Assembly (NCBI RefSeq): GCF_019635455.1
Contig: NZ_JAHBZJ010000003.1
Coordinates: 186,001-250,000 of the forward strand
Direction of reading: 5' to 3'
Length of the DNA stretch: 64,000 nt
DNA from: Sphingomonas sp.
Lineage (GTDB): Bacteria > Pseudomonadota > Alphaproteobacteria > Sphingomonadales > Sphingomonadaceae
Below the pieces are notes generated by a model. The model had not been told where the DNA came from. It saw nothing but the letters and a program-made list of their open reading frames with translations, and did no database searches. Position numbers and translations under genes: made by a program. Positions 1 to 8,700 of this stretch are shown piece after piece. Numbering within the stretch: the stretch's first letter is position 1; each line of letters opens with the position of its first letter.

Positions 1-790
1 CATCACCGCCGGCGACATCTTTCAGGTGGTGCTGGCGCAGCGCTTTACCGCGCCCTTCGCGCTGCCCCCGATCGAACTGTATCGCGCACTGCGCCGCATC
101 AATCCCTCGCCATTTCTCTATTATCTCGATCTTCCCGGCTTCGCGCTCACCGGCTCCAGCCCCGAAATCCTCGTCCGGATGCGCGATGGAAAGGTCACCA
201 TCCGCCCGATCGCCGGCACGCGCCCGCGCGGCGCCGATGCGGAGGAGGATGCCGCCAATCGCGCGAGCCTGCTCGCCGATGAGAAGGAGCGCGCCGAGCA
301 TCTGATGTTGCTCGATCTGGGCCGAAACGATGTCGGTCGCGTCGCCCAGGCGGGAACGGTCCGCGTCACCGACAGCTACACCGTCGAATTCTACAGCCAT
401 GTGATGCACATCGTGTCGAACGTGGTCGGCACGTCGCGCCCGGATGCCGACGCGCTCGATGCGTTGTTCGCCGGTTTCCCCGCCGGCACCGTCAGCGGCG
501 CGCCAAAGGTGCGCGCGTGTGAGATCATCGCCGAGCTGGAACCCGAACAGCGCGGGCCATATGCCGGCGGCGTCGGCTATTTCTCGCCAGACGGTTCGAT
601 GGACAGCTGTATCGTCCTGCGCACTGCGATCGTGAAGGACGGCACGATGCACGTCACGGCCGGCGCCGGCATCGTCGCGGACAGCGATCCGGCCTATGAA
701 CAGCGCGAGTGCGAGGCCAAGGCCGGCGCGCTGTTCGCCGCGGCGCGAGAGGCCGTTGCGCGCGCCGCCGCGCCGGGCTTTGGTCAGTAG
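1..790 (+). CDS. trpE: Anthranilate synthase component I (TrpE), C-terminal part
   Basis: TrpE makes anthranilate from chorismate, using ammonia from the glutaminase subunit; it is the first committed step of tryptophan synthesis in the cytoplasm. The reading frame is open from base 2, so the N-terminal half lies outside the window. About 262 residues are visible and they hold the chorismate-binding core: the SPEIL motif, the PIAGTRPRG loop, DLGRNDVGRVA, HIVSNV and the PAGTVSGAPK segment, then the MDSCIVLRT strand. The frame is intact to its stop. No trpG follows; the next genes are a convergent secreted protein and, further on, a DAHP synthase of the same aromatic pathway. The SGAPK and IAGTRPRG motifs could also suit PabB or a salicylate synthase, but the match to TrpE is closer. 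Confidence 0.93.
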   Translation, partial: ITAGDIFQVVLAQRFTAPFALPPIELYRALRRINPSPFLYYLDLPGFALTGSSPEILVRMRDGKVTIRPIAGTRPRGADAEEDAANRASLLADEKERAEHLMLLDLGRNDVGRVAQAGTVRVTDSYTVEFYSHVMHIVSNVVGTSRPDADALDALFAGFPAGTVSGAPKVRACEIIAELEPEQRGPYAGGVGYFSPDGSMDSCIVLRTAIVKDGTMHVTAGAGIVADSDPAYEQRECEAKAGALFAAAREAVARAAAPGFGQ

Positions 791-809
791 CGGACGCCGG
801 GCAACCGCT

Positions 810-1223
810 TCATTCGTCTTGCGCGCGTGGAATATTCGCCTCCTCGGCCTTTTTGGCGGCCTGCTCCGCCTTCCACTGTTGCAGCATCTTGAGCGTGCAG
901 CCGGTCTGGCCATTGCTGCCGATCGGATTGCAACTGCCCGGCAGGGTCGCGCGGTTCACCTCGTCGATCAACTCGGCGCGACGCACCCAGCTGGTATTGG
1001 CGGGGCGTTCGGGGCTTTTGCGCAGGCTCTTGGGAATGCGAAACGGCGATTCCCCGCCGCTGTGGCACACCACGATCTCATCGGCGGCGGCGGCCGGACA
1101 TTTGTCGTCGCCATAGAGGATGACGCTCCGCACCTTCTGGGGCGGCTCGCTTCCCTCGCCGCCGGCATCCTGCGCCAGGGCGGGGGACGCGACGATCGCC
1201 ATGAACAACGCCAACCGGATCAT
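810..1223 (-). CDS. Small secreted protein of unknown function
   Basis: A 137-residue protein starting MIRLALFMAIVASPALAQ, which is a clear Sec signal peptide with an AxA-type cleavage site. The longer reading frame extends nine codons upstream, but a GGGAG ribosome site sits 7 bases before this ATG, so I chose it. The mature part has four cysteines, spaced as two pairs (CPAAA..VVC and SCN...GC), suggesting disulfides in the periplasm, and a charged alanine-rich C-terminus. I do not recognise a family beyond hypothetical exported proteins of sphingomonads. It converges on trpE and is divergent from the DAHP synthase gene. Confidence 0.7.
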   Translation of the reverse strand: MIRLALFMAIVASPALAQDAGGEGSEPPQKVRSVILYGDDKCPAAAADEIVVCHSGGESPFRIPKSLRKSPERPANTSWVRRAELIDEVNRATLPGSCNPIGSNGQTGCTLKMLQQWKAEQAAKKAEEANIPRAQDE

Positions 1224-1301
1224 CTGGACACTCCCGAAAACACCCGCCACCTAACACCCGATCCGCATGAAGCACGGCTGAACCACTGCACCCAGCGCAA
1301 A

Positions 1302-1318
1302 TTACCCGAAAAGGGTGA
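1302..1318. promoter_or_regulatory. Inverted repeat, putative operator 1 upstream of the HTH-DAHP synthase gene
   Basis: TTACCC, 5-base spacer, GGGTGA: a near-perfect 6-base inverted repeat (one mismatch) centred 36 bases before an identical-layout repeat. It lies in the gap between two divergent genes. Binding by the HTH domain encoded just downstream is inference. Confidence 0.55.
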
Positions 1319-1337
1319 AATTAGCCCTTGCACCTCT

Positions 1338-1354
1338 TTACCCGCCCTGGGTAA
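1338..1354. promoter_or_regulatory. Inverted repeat, putative operator 2 upstream of the HTH-DAHP synthase gene
   Basis: TTACCC, spacer GCCCT, GGGTAA: a perfect inverted repeat, extendable by one more pair on each side (1337-1355). It ends 12 bases before the start codon and would overlap the region where a promoter -10 element is expected (a TTGCAC -35-like hexamer is at 1328-1333). Same half-sites and same 5-base spacer as operator 1, so the pair looks like a tandem repressor site. Confidence 0.6.
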
Positions 1355-1366
1355 AGGGCGCATATC

Positions 1367-2950
1367 ATGACGACACTCGCCGGTACCAAGATTCGCCGCT
1401 TCCGCGAAGACCGCTCGCTTTCCCGTGCCGCCTTCGGCGCGTGGTTCGACACCCCCGGTTCCACGGTCCAGGGGTGGGAGGAGGACGGCAAGCGCGCGTC
1501 TCCCGCCGTGTTGAACCAGATCGCCGCAAACGGAATCGCGCATCATCAGGACTGGTACGTCCATGTCCGCAACCTGGAGCAGGCGATGGACTGGACCCCC
1601 GACAGCTGGACGAAGGCCGAGGCCCGACAGCTCCCGGATTACCCCGATCAGGCCGGACTGAAATCCGCAACGGATCAACTGGCCAGCTTCCCGCCGCTGG
1701 TTTTCGCCGGCGAAGCACGCGCGCTGACCCAGGAACTGGCCCGCGTGTCGCGCGGCGAAGCGTTTCTGCTTCAGGGCGGCGATTGCGCGGAGAGCTTCGC
1801 CGAATTCCACCCCAACAATATCCGCGACACGTTCCGGGTGATCCTCCAGATGGCGGTGGTCCTCACCTTCGCGTCGAAGCTGCCGACGGTGAAGCTCGGC
1901 CGGATGGCGGGCCAATTCGCGAAGCCACGTTCGGCGCCGACCGAAACCATCGATGGCGTCGAACTGCCCAGCTATCGCGGCGACATCATCAACGACATCG
2001 CCTTCACCCCGGAATCGCGCATTCCCGATCCCCAGCGGCTGATCCGTGGCTATACCCAGTCGGCGGCGACGCTGAACCTGCTGCGCGCCTTTGCCAGTGG
2101 CGGTTACGCCAATCTGCACCAGGTCCATAAATGGACGCTCGATTTCATGGGCAAGAGTCCGTGGAGCAAGAAGTTCGCCGACGTCGCCGACCGGATCGGC
2201 GAGGCGCTGGATTTCATGCAGGCATGCGGCATCGACGCGGACAGCGTCCCGCAGCTCAAGGCGACCGACTTCTACACCAGCCACGAAGCGCTGCTGCTCC
2301 CCTATGAACAGGCGCTCACCCGGCAGGACAGCCTGACCGGCGGGTGGTACGACACCAGCGCCCATTTCCTGTGGATCGGCGATCGCACCCGGTTCGACGG
2401 GTCGGCGCATGTCGAATTCCTGCGCGGCATCGGCAATCCGATCGGCATGAAATGCGGCCCCACCCTTGAGCCGGACGCACTGTTGCGCCTGCTCGACACG
2501 CTGAACCCGGGCCGGACGCCCGGGCGGATGACGCTCATCACCCGCTATGGCCATGACAAGATCGAGAGCGGCCTGCCCGCGCTCGTCCGCGCGGTGAAGC
2601 GCGAGGGACATCCGGTGGTGTGGAGTTGCGACCCGATGCACGGCAACGTCGTCAAGGCGGCGAATGGCTACAAGACGCGCCCGTTCGAGCGGATCCTGGC
2701 CGAAGTGCGCGGTTTTTTCGCCGTTCACCGCGCGGAGGGGACGTTCGCCGGCGGCATCCATTGCGAGATGACCGGGCAGAACGTCACCGAATGCACCGGC
2801 GGCATGATCGACGTCACCGAACAGGGTCTGGCCGACCGCTACCACACGCATTGCGATCCCCGGCTGAACGCGGGTCAGAGCCTGGAACTGGCGTTCCTGC
2901 TGGCCGAGATGCTGAACGAGGAAATGGCGGAGCGCCGCAAGGCGGCGTGA
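1367..2950 (+). CDS. Class II DAHP synthase with an N-terminal helix-turn-helix domain
   Basis: The enzyme condenses phosphoenolpyruvate and erythrose 4-phosphate to 3-deoxy-D-arabino-heptulosonate 7-phosphate, the first shikimate step. Residues from about 75 to 527 are a complete plant/AroAII-type enzyme: GGDCAESF (metal-binding Cys140), [40 protein letters not shown] and [14 protein letters not shown]. Enzymes of this family normally begin close to the W.P.SW motif seen here at residues 76-80. The first 62 residues are extra and look like an XRE-type DNA-binding domain ([20 protein letters not shown]). No stop separates the parts. A good internal start exists at Met74 (base 1586), so the locus may yield both a fusion and a free enzyme. 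Two inverted repeats precede the gene. Enzyme call very firm; DNA-binding role of the N-terminus is inference. Confidence 0.93.
   Translation: MTTLAGTKIRRFREDRSLSRAAFGAWFDTPGSTVQGWEEDGKRASPAVLNQIAANGIAHHQDWYVHVRNLEQAMDWTPDSWTKAEARQLPDYPDQAGLKSATDQLASFPPLVFAGEARALTQELARVSRGEAFLLQGGDCAESFAEFHPNNIRDTFRVILQMAVVLTFASKLPTVKLGRMAGQFAKPRSAPTETIDGVELPSYRGDIINDIAFTPESRIPDPQRLIRGYTQSAATLNLLRAFASGGYANLHQVHKWTLDFMGKSPWSKKFADVADRIGEALDFMQACGIDADSVPQLKATDFYTSHEALLLPYEQALTRQDSLTGGWYDTSAHFLWIGDRTRFDGSAHVEFLRGIGNPIGMKCGPTLEPDALLRLLDTLNPGRTPGRMTLITRYGHDKIESGLPALVRAVKREGHPVVWSCDPMHGNVVKAANGYKTRPFERILAEVRGFFAVHRAEGTFAGGIHCEMTGQNVTECTGGMIDVTEQGLADRYHTHCDPRLNAGQSLELAFLLAEMLNEEMAERRKAA
1576..1588 (+). promoter_or_regulatory. 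Internal ribosome-binding site and ATG inside the HTH-DAHP synthase frame
   Basis: GGAG at 1576-1579, six bases, then ATG at 1586 in the same frame. Translation from here would give a 454-residue enzyme of ordinary family length, lacking the HTH domain. Confidence 0.5.
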
Positions 2951-2986
2951 GCCGGGTCAATCCCTACGACAAATCGCGGTCCGGCA

Positions 2987-5293
2987 TCAGGGCTTTGTCA
3001 CGGGCTTCCGCTCGACCGGTTTCGGCTGGGCCTGCTCCTTTTGGGCCTCGCCGAGAGCGTAGACGGTGAGGTCGATGAAGGAAACGTTGTTTTCCCGCGC
3101 TATCCTTTTGAGTTTACGGAACGAATCAACGACCGTTACAGGTATTGTGCAGCCACGTTGTTCCTGCAACCACTCGGCCTGCGGATCGACGGAAGTCTCG
3201 TCATTCGGACGGTCCCAATTGACAAGGTAGACGTGGAACGTCGATTTGCTGCCGCCGCAATCAATTGGGACCGTAAAGCGCTTCATCGAACCCGTGGCCG
3301 CGCCATAACGCGCCCGCAGGTCGGCCAGTTCGGTCGGCACGCGCTGTGGCACGAGCTTTGTTTCGAGCAGCAAGCCAAGATCGCGGGCATATCCCCAATA
3401 ATTTGGCTGGTATACGGCATGCCGCACTTTGGGATCGGCACTCAGGTCTCGCGCGAGCGCCTCGCGCAGGATTGTCGCCGCACGAACGGGATCTCGTGTG
3501 ACGCCATCTCCTCGCGCGAGCATGATGCCGATGCTTGCCTTCGCCTCCACGTTGCCCGCGTCCGCCGCTCGCTGGAAAAGAGCCAACGCCTTAACCGGGT
3601 CCTTCGCCGTACCCTTGCCGTTAAGCAGCTTGCGGGCCGCCTCGACCGTGCTGCTCACGCTCCCCAGTTCGGCCCCTTTCATATAGGCGTTGAACGCCAG
3701 CGCATCATCGACCGCGCCCAGATCGCCGGACGCCAATAGCGCTCCCGCGCGCTCCCAACAGGTGGCGCAACCCGCGTTACCGCCACGAATAAAGAACTCG
3801 AGCGCCGTTTTGGGATCCTTGTCGCTCGCATCTGGCCGGATGCCGAACCAGTATCCGTCTCCCAGGGATTCATACGCCTCCGGGTATCCCGCATCTGCTG
3901 CGCGCTGATAATAGATCCGCGCCCTGGCACGATCCAAGAGGCCGTAGCGATTCCCGTCATACATGCCGCCGAGATTGGAGAGTGCCTGGCCTGACCCCTG
4001 CTTTCCCGCCAGTTCGAACAGGCGAATCGCCTCAGCCAGGTCCTTCTTCACGCCCGTGCCGTCGCGATACATGACGGCGAGGTTTCGGGTCGCGCCTGAA
4101 AATTTCAGCCACGATCCGACCCGAAACCATTCTACCGCTTCCTGCTCGTTCTTTGGCCCGTCCGGTTCGCAGCAGAGAAAAAACCCGAGTGCGCTTGCGG
4201 CACGTCCGCTTCCACGGGCGACCGAACGACGCAACAGCGAAGCGCCCAGCTTCGGATCCTTCGTAGCGCCCCCCATCCCATCCCAATGGGCAAGGGCAAG
4301 AAGATAAAGCGCAAAGCCATCGCCCCGGTCGGCATCGGCACGTATCGCAGAAAGCGGGCGCAGTTTGAGCGCATCGATGAGCAACTTGCGGCCGTCCTCG
4401 CCGCTCCCGATCCGTTCGGCGCCGATCAATCGCGTAATTTCCGTTTGCGCGCCATCTCCGCGCGATGATCCGGTCGCGCCCGTCAACGCGGCCCCCAGCG
4501 AGGTCAGGCTCGTCTCCGCAGGCGCGGATCGAAGGACGACGTTGAGGGACCCCTTCGAATAGGGTCGCTGCCGGGCAAGGCCCGGATCGGCGGCAAAACG
4601 CGCGCGGATTCGCTCGAACACCTGGGTCAGCGTGATGTCCGGGACGGACAATTCGGCGGCCAGCGCCGCAGTATAGGGACTGTTCTTTCCCGTCCCGTCA
4701 GACGCTGTCTGACCCGCCATTGCCGAAAATGCGACCATCCACTCCGGGCCGGTCTGTGCGCCGGTGATTTCGGCCAGGCCAGGACTGCCGCCGAACGGAT
4801 TGTCGCGGCACGCGTCGAGAACCACCAGCAGATGGCCGACGCGCGTTCTTGCGAATTTGCTCATGAACAATTGGGCGTTGAAAGCCTGATCGTCGTAATC
4901 ACCAGGGGTCACTTGCCGCCCAAGGAGATCGGCGCCCTTTGGAACGAGATAGTTGACCCCGTCATACTGGACGGCATGTCCGGCATAATAAATAACCACG
5001 AGGGAATTTGGAGCGGCTTGCGCCTTGGCGTAAAGCGCGTCCAGGGCGTCGCGCATTTGCCCCTTTGTCGGGTCGGTGAGCAGCTTAAGATCGTCGCTGC
5101 CAAATCCTGCGGATGACAAGCGGGCCGCAACGAGCGCCGCATCGCCTACCGCGTTTTCAAGGGCGTACCGCCCCTCATACGCCGAAACACCGATCACGAG
5201 AGCGAAACGAGACTGCGCCTCGGCGCGATCCGGTAGTCCGGTCAATGCGAAAAGGATCGCAACCCATATCCAGGCCCGCGCCATCAAACCCAT
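2987..5293 (-). CDS. Caspase-like (C14) protease with Sel1 repeats, exported
   Basis: A 768-residue protein. The start at 5293 is preferred over the longer frame because GGGGGA lies 7 bases upstream and a signal peptide (MGLMARAWIWVAILFALTG...AEAQ) follows. The caspase p20 fold comes first: strand SRFALVIGVSAYE, catalytic His106 in YYAGHA and catalytic Cys162 in LDACRDNP, the classical clan CD dyad. From about residue 300 onward are Sel1-type repeats (AxxxGxxxAxxxLGxxYxxG pattern, for example around TRNLAVMYRDG and AKASIGIMLARG). The C-terminus is proline/lysine rich. It is the last gene of a three-gene operon, 35 bases after the small secreted protein and downstream of the CHAT protein, which is a second clan CD protease. 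The signal peptide implies action in the periplasm or at the envelope. Substrate unknown. Confidence 0.85.
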   Translation of the reverse strand: MGLMARAWIWVAILFALTGLPDRAEAQSRFALVIGVSAYEGRYALENAVGDAALVAARLSSAGFGSDDLKLLTDPTKGQMRDALDALYAKAQAAPNSLVVIYYAGHAVQYDGVNYLVPKGADLLGRQVTPGDYDDQAFNAQLFMSKFARTRVGHLLVVLDACRDNPFGGSPGLAEITGAQTGPEWMVAFSAMAGQTASDGTGKNSPYTAALAAELSVPDITLTQVFERIRARFAADPGLARQRPYSKGSLNVVLRSAPAETSLTSLGAALTGATGSSRGDGAQTEITRLIGAERIGSGEDGRKLLIDALKLRPLSAIRADADRGDGFALYLLALAHWDGMGGATKDPKLGASLLRRSVARGSGRAASALGFFLCCEPDGPKNEQEAVEWFRVGSWLKFSGATRNLAVMYRDGTGVKKDLAEAIRLFELAGKQGSGQALSNLGGMYDGNRYGLLDRARARIYYQRAADAGYPEAYESLGDGYWFGIRPDASDKDPKTALEFFIRGGNAGCATCWERAGALLASGDLGAVDDALAFNAYMKGAELGSVSSTVEAARKLLNGKGTAKDPVKALALFQRAADAGNVEAKASIGIMLARGDGVTRDPVRAATILREALARDLSADPKVRHAVYQPNYWGYARDLGLLLETKLVPQRVPTELADLRARYGAATGSMKRFTVPIDCGGSKSTFHVYLVNWDRPNDETSVDPQAEWLQEQRGCTIPVTVVDSFRKLKRIARENNVSFIDLTVYALGEAQKEQAQPKPVERKPVTKP

Positions 5294-5328
5294 GGTCTCG
5301 TCCCCCACAGACCGGTCGAATCGCCTTG

Positions 5329-5751
5329 TTAAGGCGGACACTGTCTCCCAAAATCAAATGACACAAGCGCCCCCGCCTGTTTCGCCGATTTCGCATCTGC
5401 CAGGCATTGCAATTGTCTTTTGCTCAGCATGATTAGGGCGCGTGACATGCCGCCCCCGTCGGTAACGATAAGATCAGCGCTCCCGCTGCGCGACGACGCG
5501 CCCGCCTTGCGCGCGCTCGCCACGGGCTCATTGCAGCTTCGCGGATCTAGCTGGACGATTACGGCGTCTCCCGGCTCGCCCTGCAACGCTTCGCGCTTGC
5601 GCAGCAGACAATTCCAGCGCGCCGCATCGAGCTCAAGCTTCCGGGCGCACAGGGTGCATTCGCGCTGGTCTGCTGCGCGCGCCGTCGCCTCGCCCGACTG
5701 AAGCGGCGCAACCGCCAGCAGCAGCGCTATCGCCGGGAGCACGACAGGCAC
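5329..5751 (-). CDS. Small secreted Cys-containing protein of the CHAT/caspase operon
   Basis: A 140-residue protein of no family I know. The frame is open further upstream, but that would overlap the CHAT gene by 53 bases. A GTG one base after the CHAT stop (TGA-G-GTG) gives a sensible start with a hydrophobic N-terminus (PVVLPAIALLLAVAPLQSG), so translational coupling is likely. The mature part has a CTLC pair followed by a further WNC, a QLDPRSC and a QLQCLAD segment, consistent with disulfides after export. It sits between two caspase-fold proteases, so a role as their substrate, inhibitor or partner is possible but unproved. Confidence 0.65.
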   Translation of the reverse strand: MPVVLPAIALLLAVAPLQSGEATARAADQRECTLCARKLELDAARWNCLLRKREALQGEPGDAVIVQLDPRSCNEPVASARKAGASSRSGSADLIVTDGGGMSRALIMLSKRQLQCLADAKSAKQAGALVSFDFGRQCPP

Positions 5752-5752
5752 C

Positions 5753-8700
5753 TCACTGCCAGTTGCCGAGCAGGATGAACGGCGCCCAGTAGAAGGGGTG
5801 GGCATAGCCGGTGATCGCCGGCCCCTTCGACGCGGGATCCTCGCGCCGCATCGCGCCGCGATCGCCGCCCACCGCGCCCTGCGAGTCCATCAGCGCGATC
5901 TGCGCGCGGCGCAGCGCCTCGCCCTTGCTCACCTTGTCCCGCGAATGGATCGCGTAGAATTCCTGCATCAGCCGCGCGGTCGATTCGTCCGCCACCGACC
6001 ATAGCGACGCCAGCACCGCGCCGGCACCCGCCTTTTGCGCCAGCTCGGCCAGGCTCGCATCGACTTCCGCGCCATTCTGGTCGCTGCGCGGCACGCCGGT
6101 CTGGCACGCCGACAGCGCCAGCAGATCGACGTCGATCGCGGTGAAGCGACCATCGGCGATGAACTTGCTGAGCGGCAATTCCTTGCCCGTGCCGAGCAGC
6201 AGGAACGACTTGTCCTCGCTCGCCGGATCCAGTGCGAAATGCGATGCGATATGGATCACGCGAAACCCGCCCGCCATCGCGGTGCCAAGCGCGGCTTCGT
6301 CGAACGCGCCGTCGAGCTTGACCATGCCGGGCAGGACCCCGGTCGCCCCGCCGCTGTCCGCGCGCACGATGCCGCCCAGTTCGGCCGGCACGGCGGGGAG
6401 CGGACTGAGGCCGGATCCGCCCTTGCTCGCCCCCAGCGCGGCGACGCGCCACTCCGCGCCGTCGGACGGCCCGGTCTGCACCTCGTCGATCGCGCGAAAG
6501 GCGCTGAACGCGTAACGTTTCGCCAGCCATTCCTGACCGTCATACAGCGCCGCGAAGGGCAGGTAGCGCAGCGCATCGTCCAGGGAGAGCATGACCTGCT
6601 TCACACCGGCCGCGCGCAGCACCTTATCGACCGGCTCAAATGCTTCGCGATAGAGTTTGGCGGCCGGATCGGTGATGTACGCGGCCTTGTCGCTGATCGC
6701 CTGACGATAGGCGCCGACATCCTTGCGCAACGCGGTGATATCGACCGGCACCACCACCGACTTCTGGAAATTGCCCGTGGTGATGAGCCAGTGGATGCGA
6801 TCCGGCAGCACCACCGCGTGGACCGCCGCCACATCCTTGCCCAGCCGGCGGACGGTGGAGATCAGCCGCGGCTGGATCGACGCGACGCGATCGGCCTTTG
6901 CCTCCGCATCGGGGGCCAGCTTGGCGTCGAGGCCGCTCACCGCATTCCCCAGCGCGGCGATGTCGCTGCGAAACGCGGTGTTCGCGGCGCCCAGCGCGGT
7001 CGTCGCCGCCTCCAGTTCCTTTTGCTGGACCGGCGTCAGGCTGCCCTGACGCTGCAACGCGATGAGCCGGTCGCGCGCGGCGCCCGCTTCGACCAGCGCG
7101 CCGATCGCGGTATCGAATGCGGCCAGGCTGTCGGTTTCCTTCTTCGCCAGCGGCATCCGCTCAAAGGCCTCGCCCTCACGCTTGCGGTCGCGCGTATAGC
7201 TGTAGGTCTCGAAATCCTTGAGCATCGCCAGCACATGCTCGGCCTCGGCGAAACGGCCCATGCCCATGAAGATGTCGGCGAGATAGCGATAGCGATCCTG
7301 ATGCACCTTCAGGAAACACTCGCGGATCGACGGATCAAGGTCGGCGATCCGCTTGCGCGCGTCCTGCAACTTGTTGACCGCAACCTTGGCGAAGAACAGC
7401 GCCGCCTCCGGCCGCCCGCCGCCATTCGCCTCCTTCGCCGCCGTCGCCCAGCCACAGGCGGATTCGATCAGCGCGAAGTAATTGTCACGGGTGCCGAACG
7501 TCTTTTGATAGCGCGCTTCCTGCAACGCGAGCGAACGCATCTTCGTCGCGACATAGGCGTCCATCCGCCCATAGAGCAGATAATGTTCCTCCAGGCTGCG
7601 AAACCCTTCGAACAGCGCGAACTGCGATCCGTTGGCGCTTGCGGTTTCCAGATCCTTCTTGAGCGAGGCCTCGCGCGCCTCGAACGTCGGCAGCGGCGCG
7701 ACCCCGGCGGTTTCGGGGCCGATCGGCAGCGGTGCAAAGTCCTTTTGCCGCGACAGGCATTTCAGGCTGGCCTGGATGCCGCAATCGTCCTGCCACTGCT
7801 TGGCGTCCTCGCTGCCCCGGCGCACCGCCTCGGCGAGCCAGAACCGCGCCAGCTTCACGTCCGGCTTCATGCCCCAGCCAAGCGTCGCGGCGCGAACCAT
7901 CGCCGCAGCGCCGCCGCTATAGCCGCTGGCCGCCGCATGCTTGAACCAGCGCAACGCCATCGCCGGATCCTTCGGCACGCCGGCGCCCGCCAGAAACGCT
8001 TCCCCCATCGCGACGCGCGCGCTGTAGTCGCCGCAATGCACCGCCCAGTGGAGCAGGCGGATTCCTTCCTTTGCGTCGATCTTCGTCCCGTCGCCGGCAA
8101 GGTACATGCGGGCGAGCCGCACGGCATTGGCGTAGCTCGATGAGGCGGCCCGCTCCATCCATTCGAACGCCTGTTCGCGGCTGAGCGACGGCGCGCCCGC
8201 GCGCTCCTTGTCGGTAAACTCCAGATCGCCCTTGTAATAGAGCGCAAGGCTCAACGCGGCGATGGTTTCGCCGCGGCGATACGCTTCCTCCCAGGCACGC
8301 ACCGCCTGGACCGCGCTCTTTTCGACGCCGAATCCCTTCAGGTAGATATAGCCGATCGCCCGTTGCGCATCGCCCGATCCGCGTTCGGCGGCGATCTTGA
8401 ACCATTTCAGTGCGGCGGCGGGGTCGCCTTTGCCATCGTCCAGCAGACGCCAGGCATATTTGGCCGCCGCCTCCTTCATTCCCAGTTCGGCAAGGGCCTG
8501 GAACATCGGAATATTCGATGCGTCGCCGTTGAAATTGAACGTCGTCTCATTGTCGAACGCATCCAGGAACGCGGTGCGGCGCGCGGCGGGCAGCGCCTTG
8601 AACGCATCACTCGCGGTATAGCGGGCCAGTTCGCGCAGCGCCGCCTCTTGCAGTTTCAGATCGACCATCAGGCCGATCTGATATTGCTTCGCCGCCGACG

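Noticed and set aside
1220..2851. Minus-strand 543-codon frame antisense to the DAHP synthase
   Set aside because: No motif, atypical composition and complete overlap with a well-supported enzyme gene.
6035..8143. Long plus-strand open frame antisense to the CHAT gene (702 codons), and another at 8363-10459
   Set aside because: High GC gives long antisense frames. Their products are rich in Arg/His/Gln with no motif, while the minus strand encodes clear Sel1 repeats and a CHAT domain.
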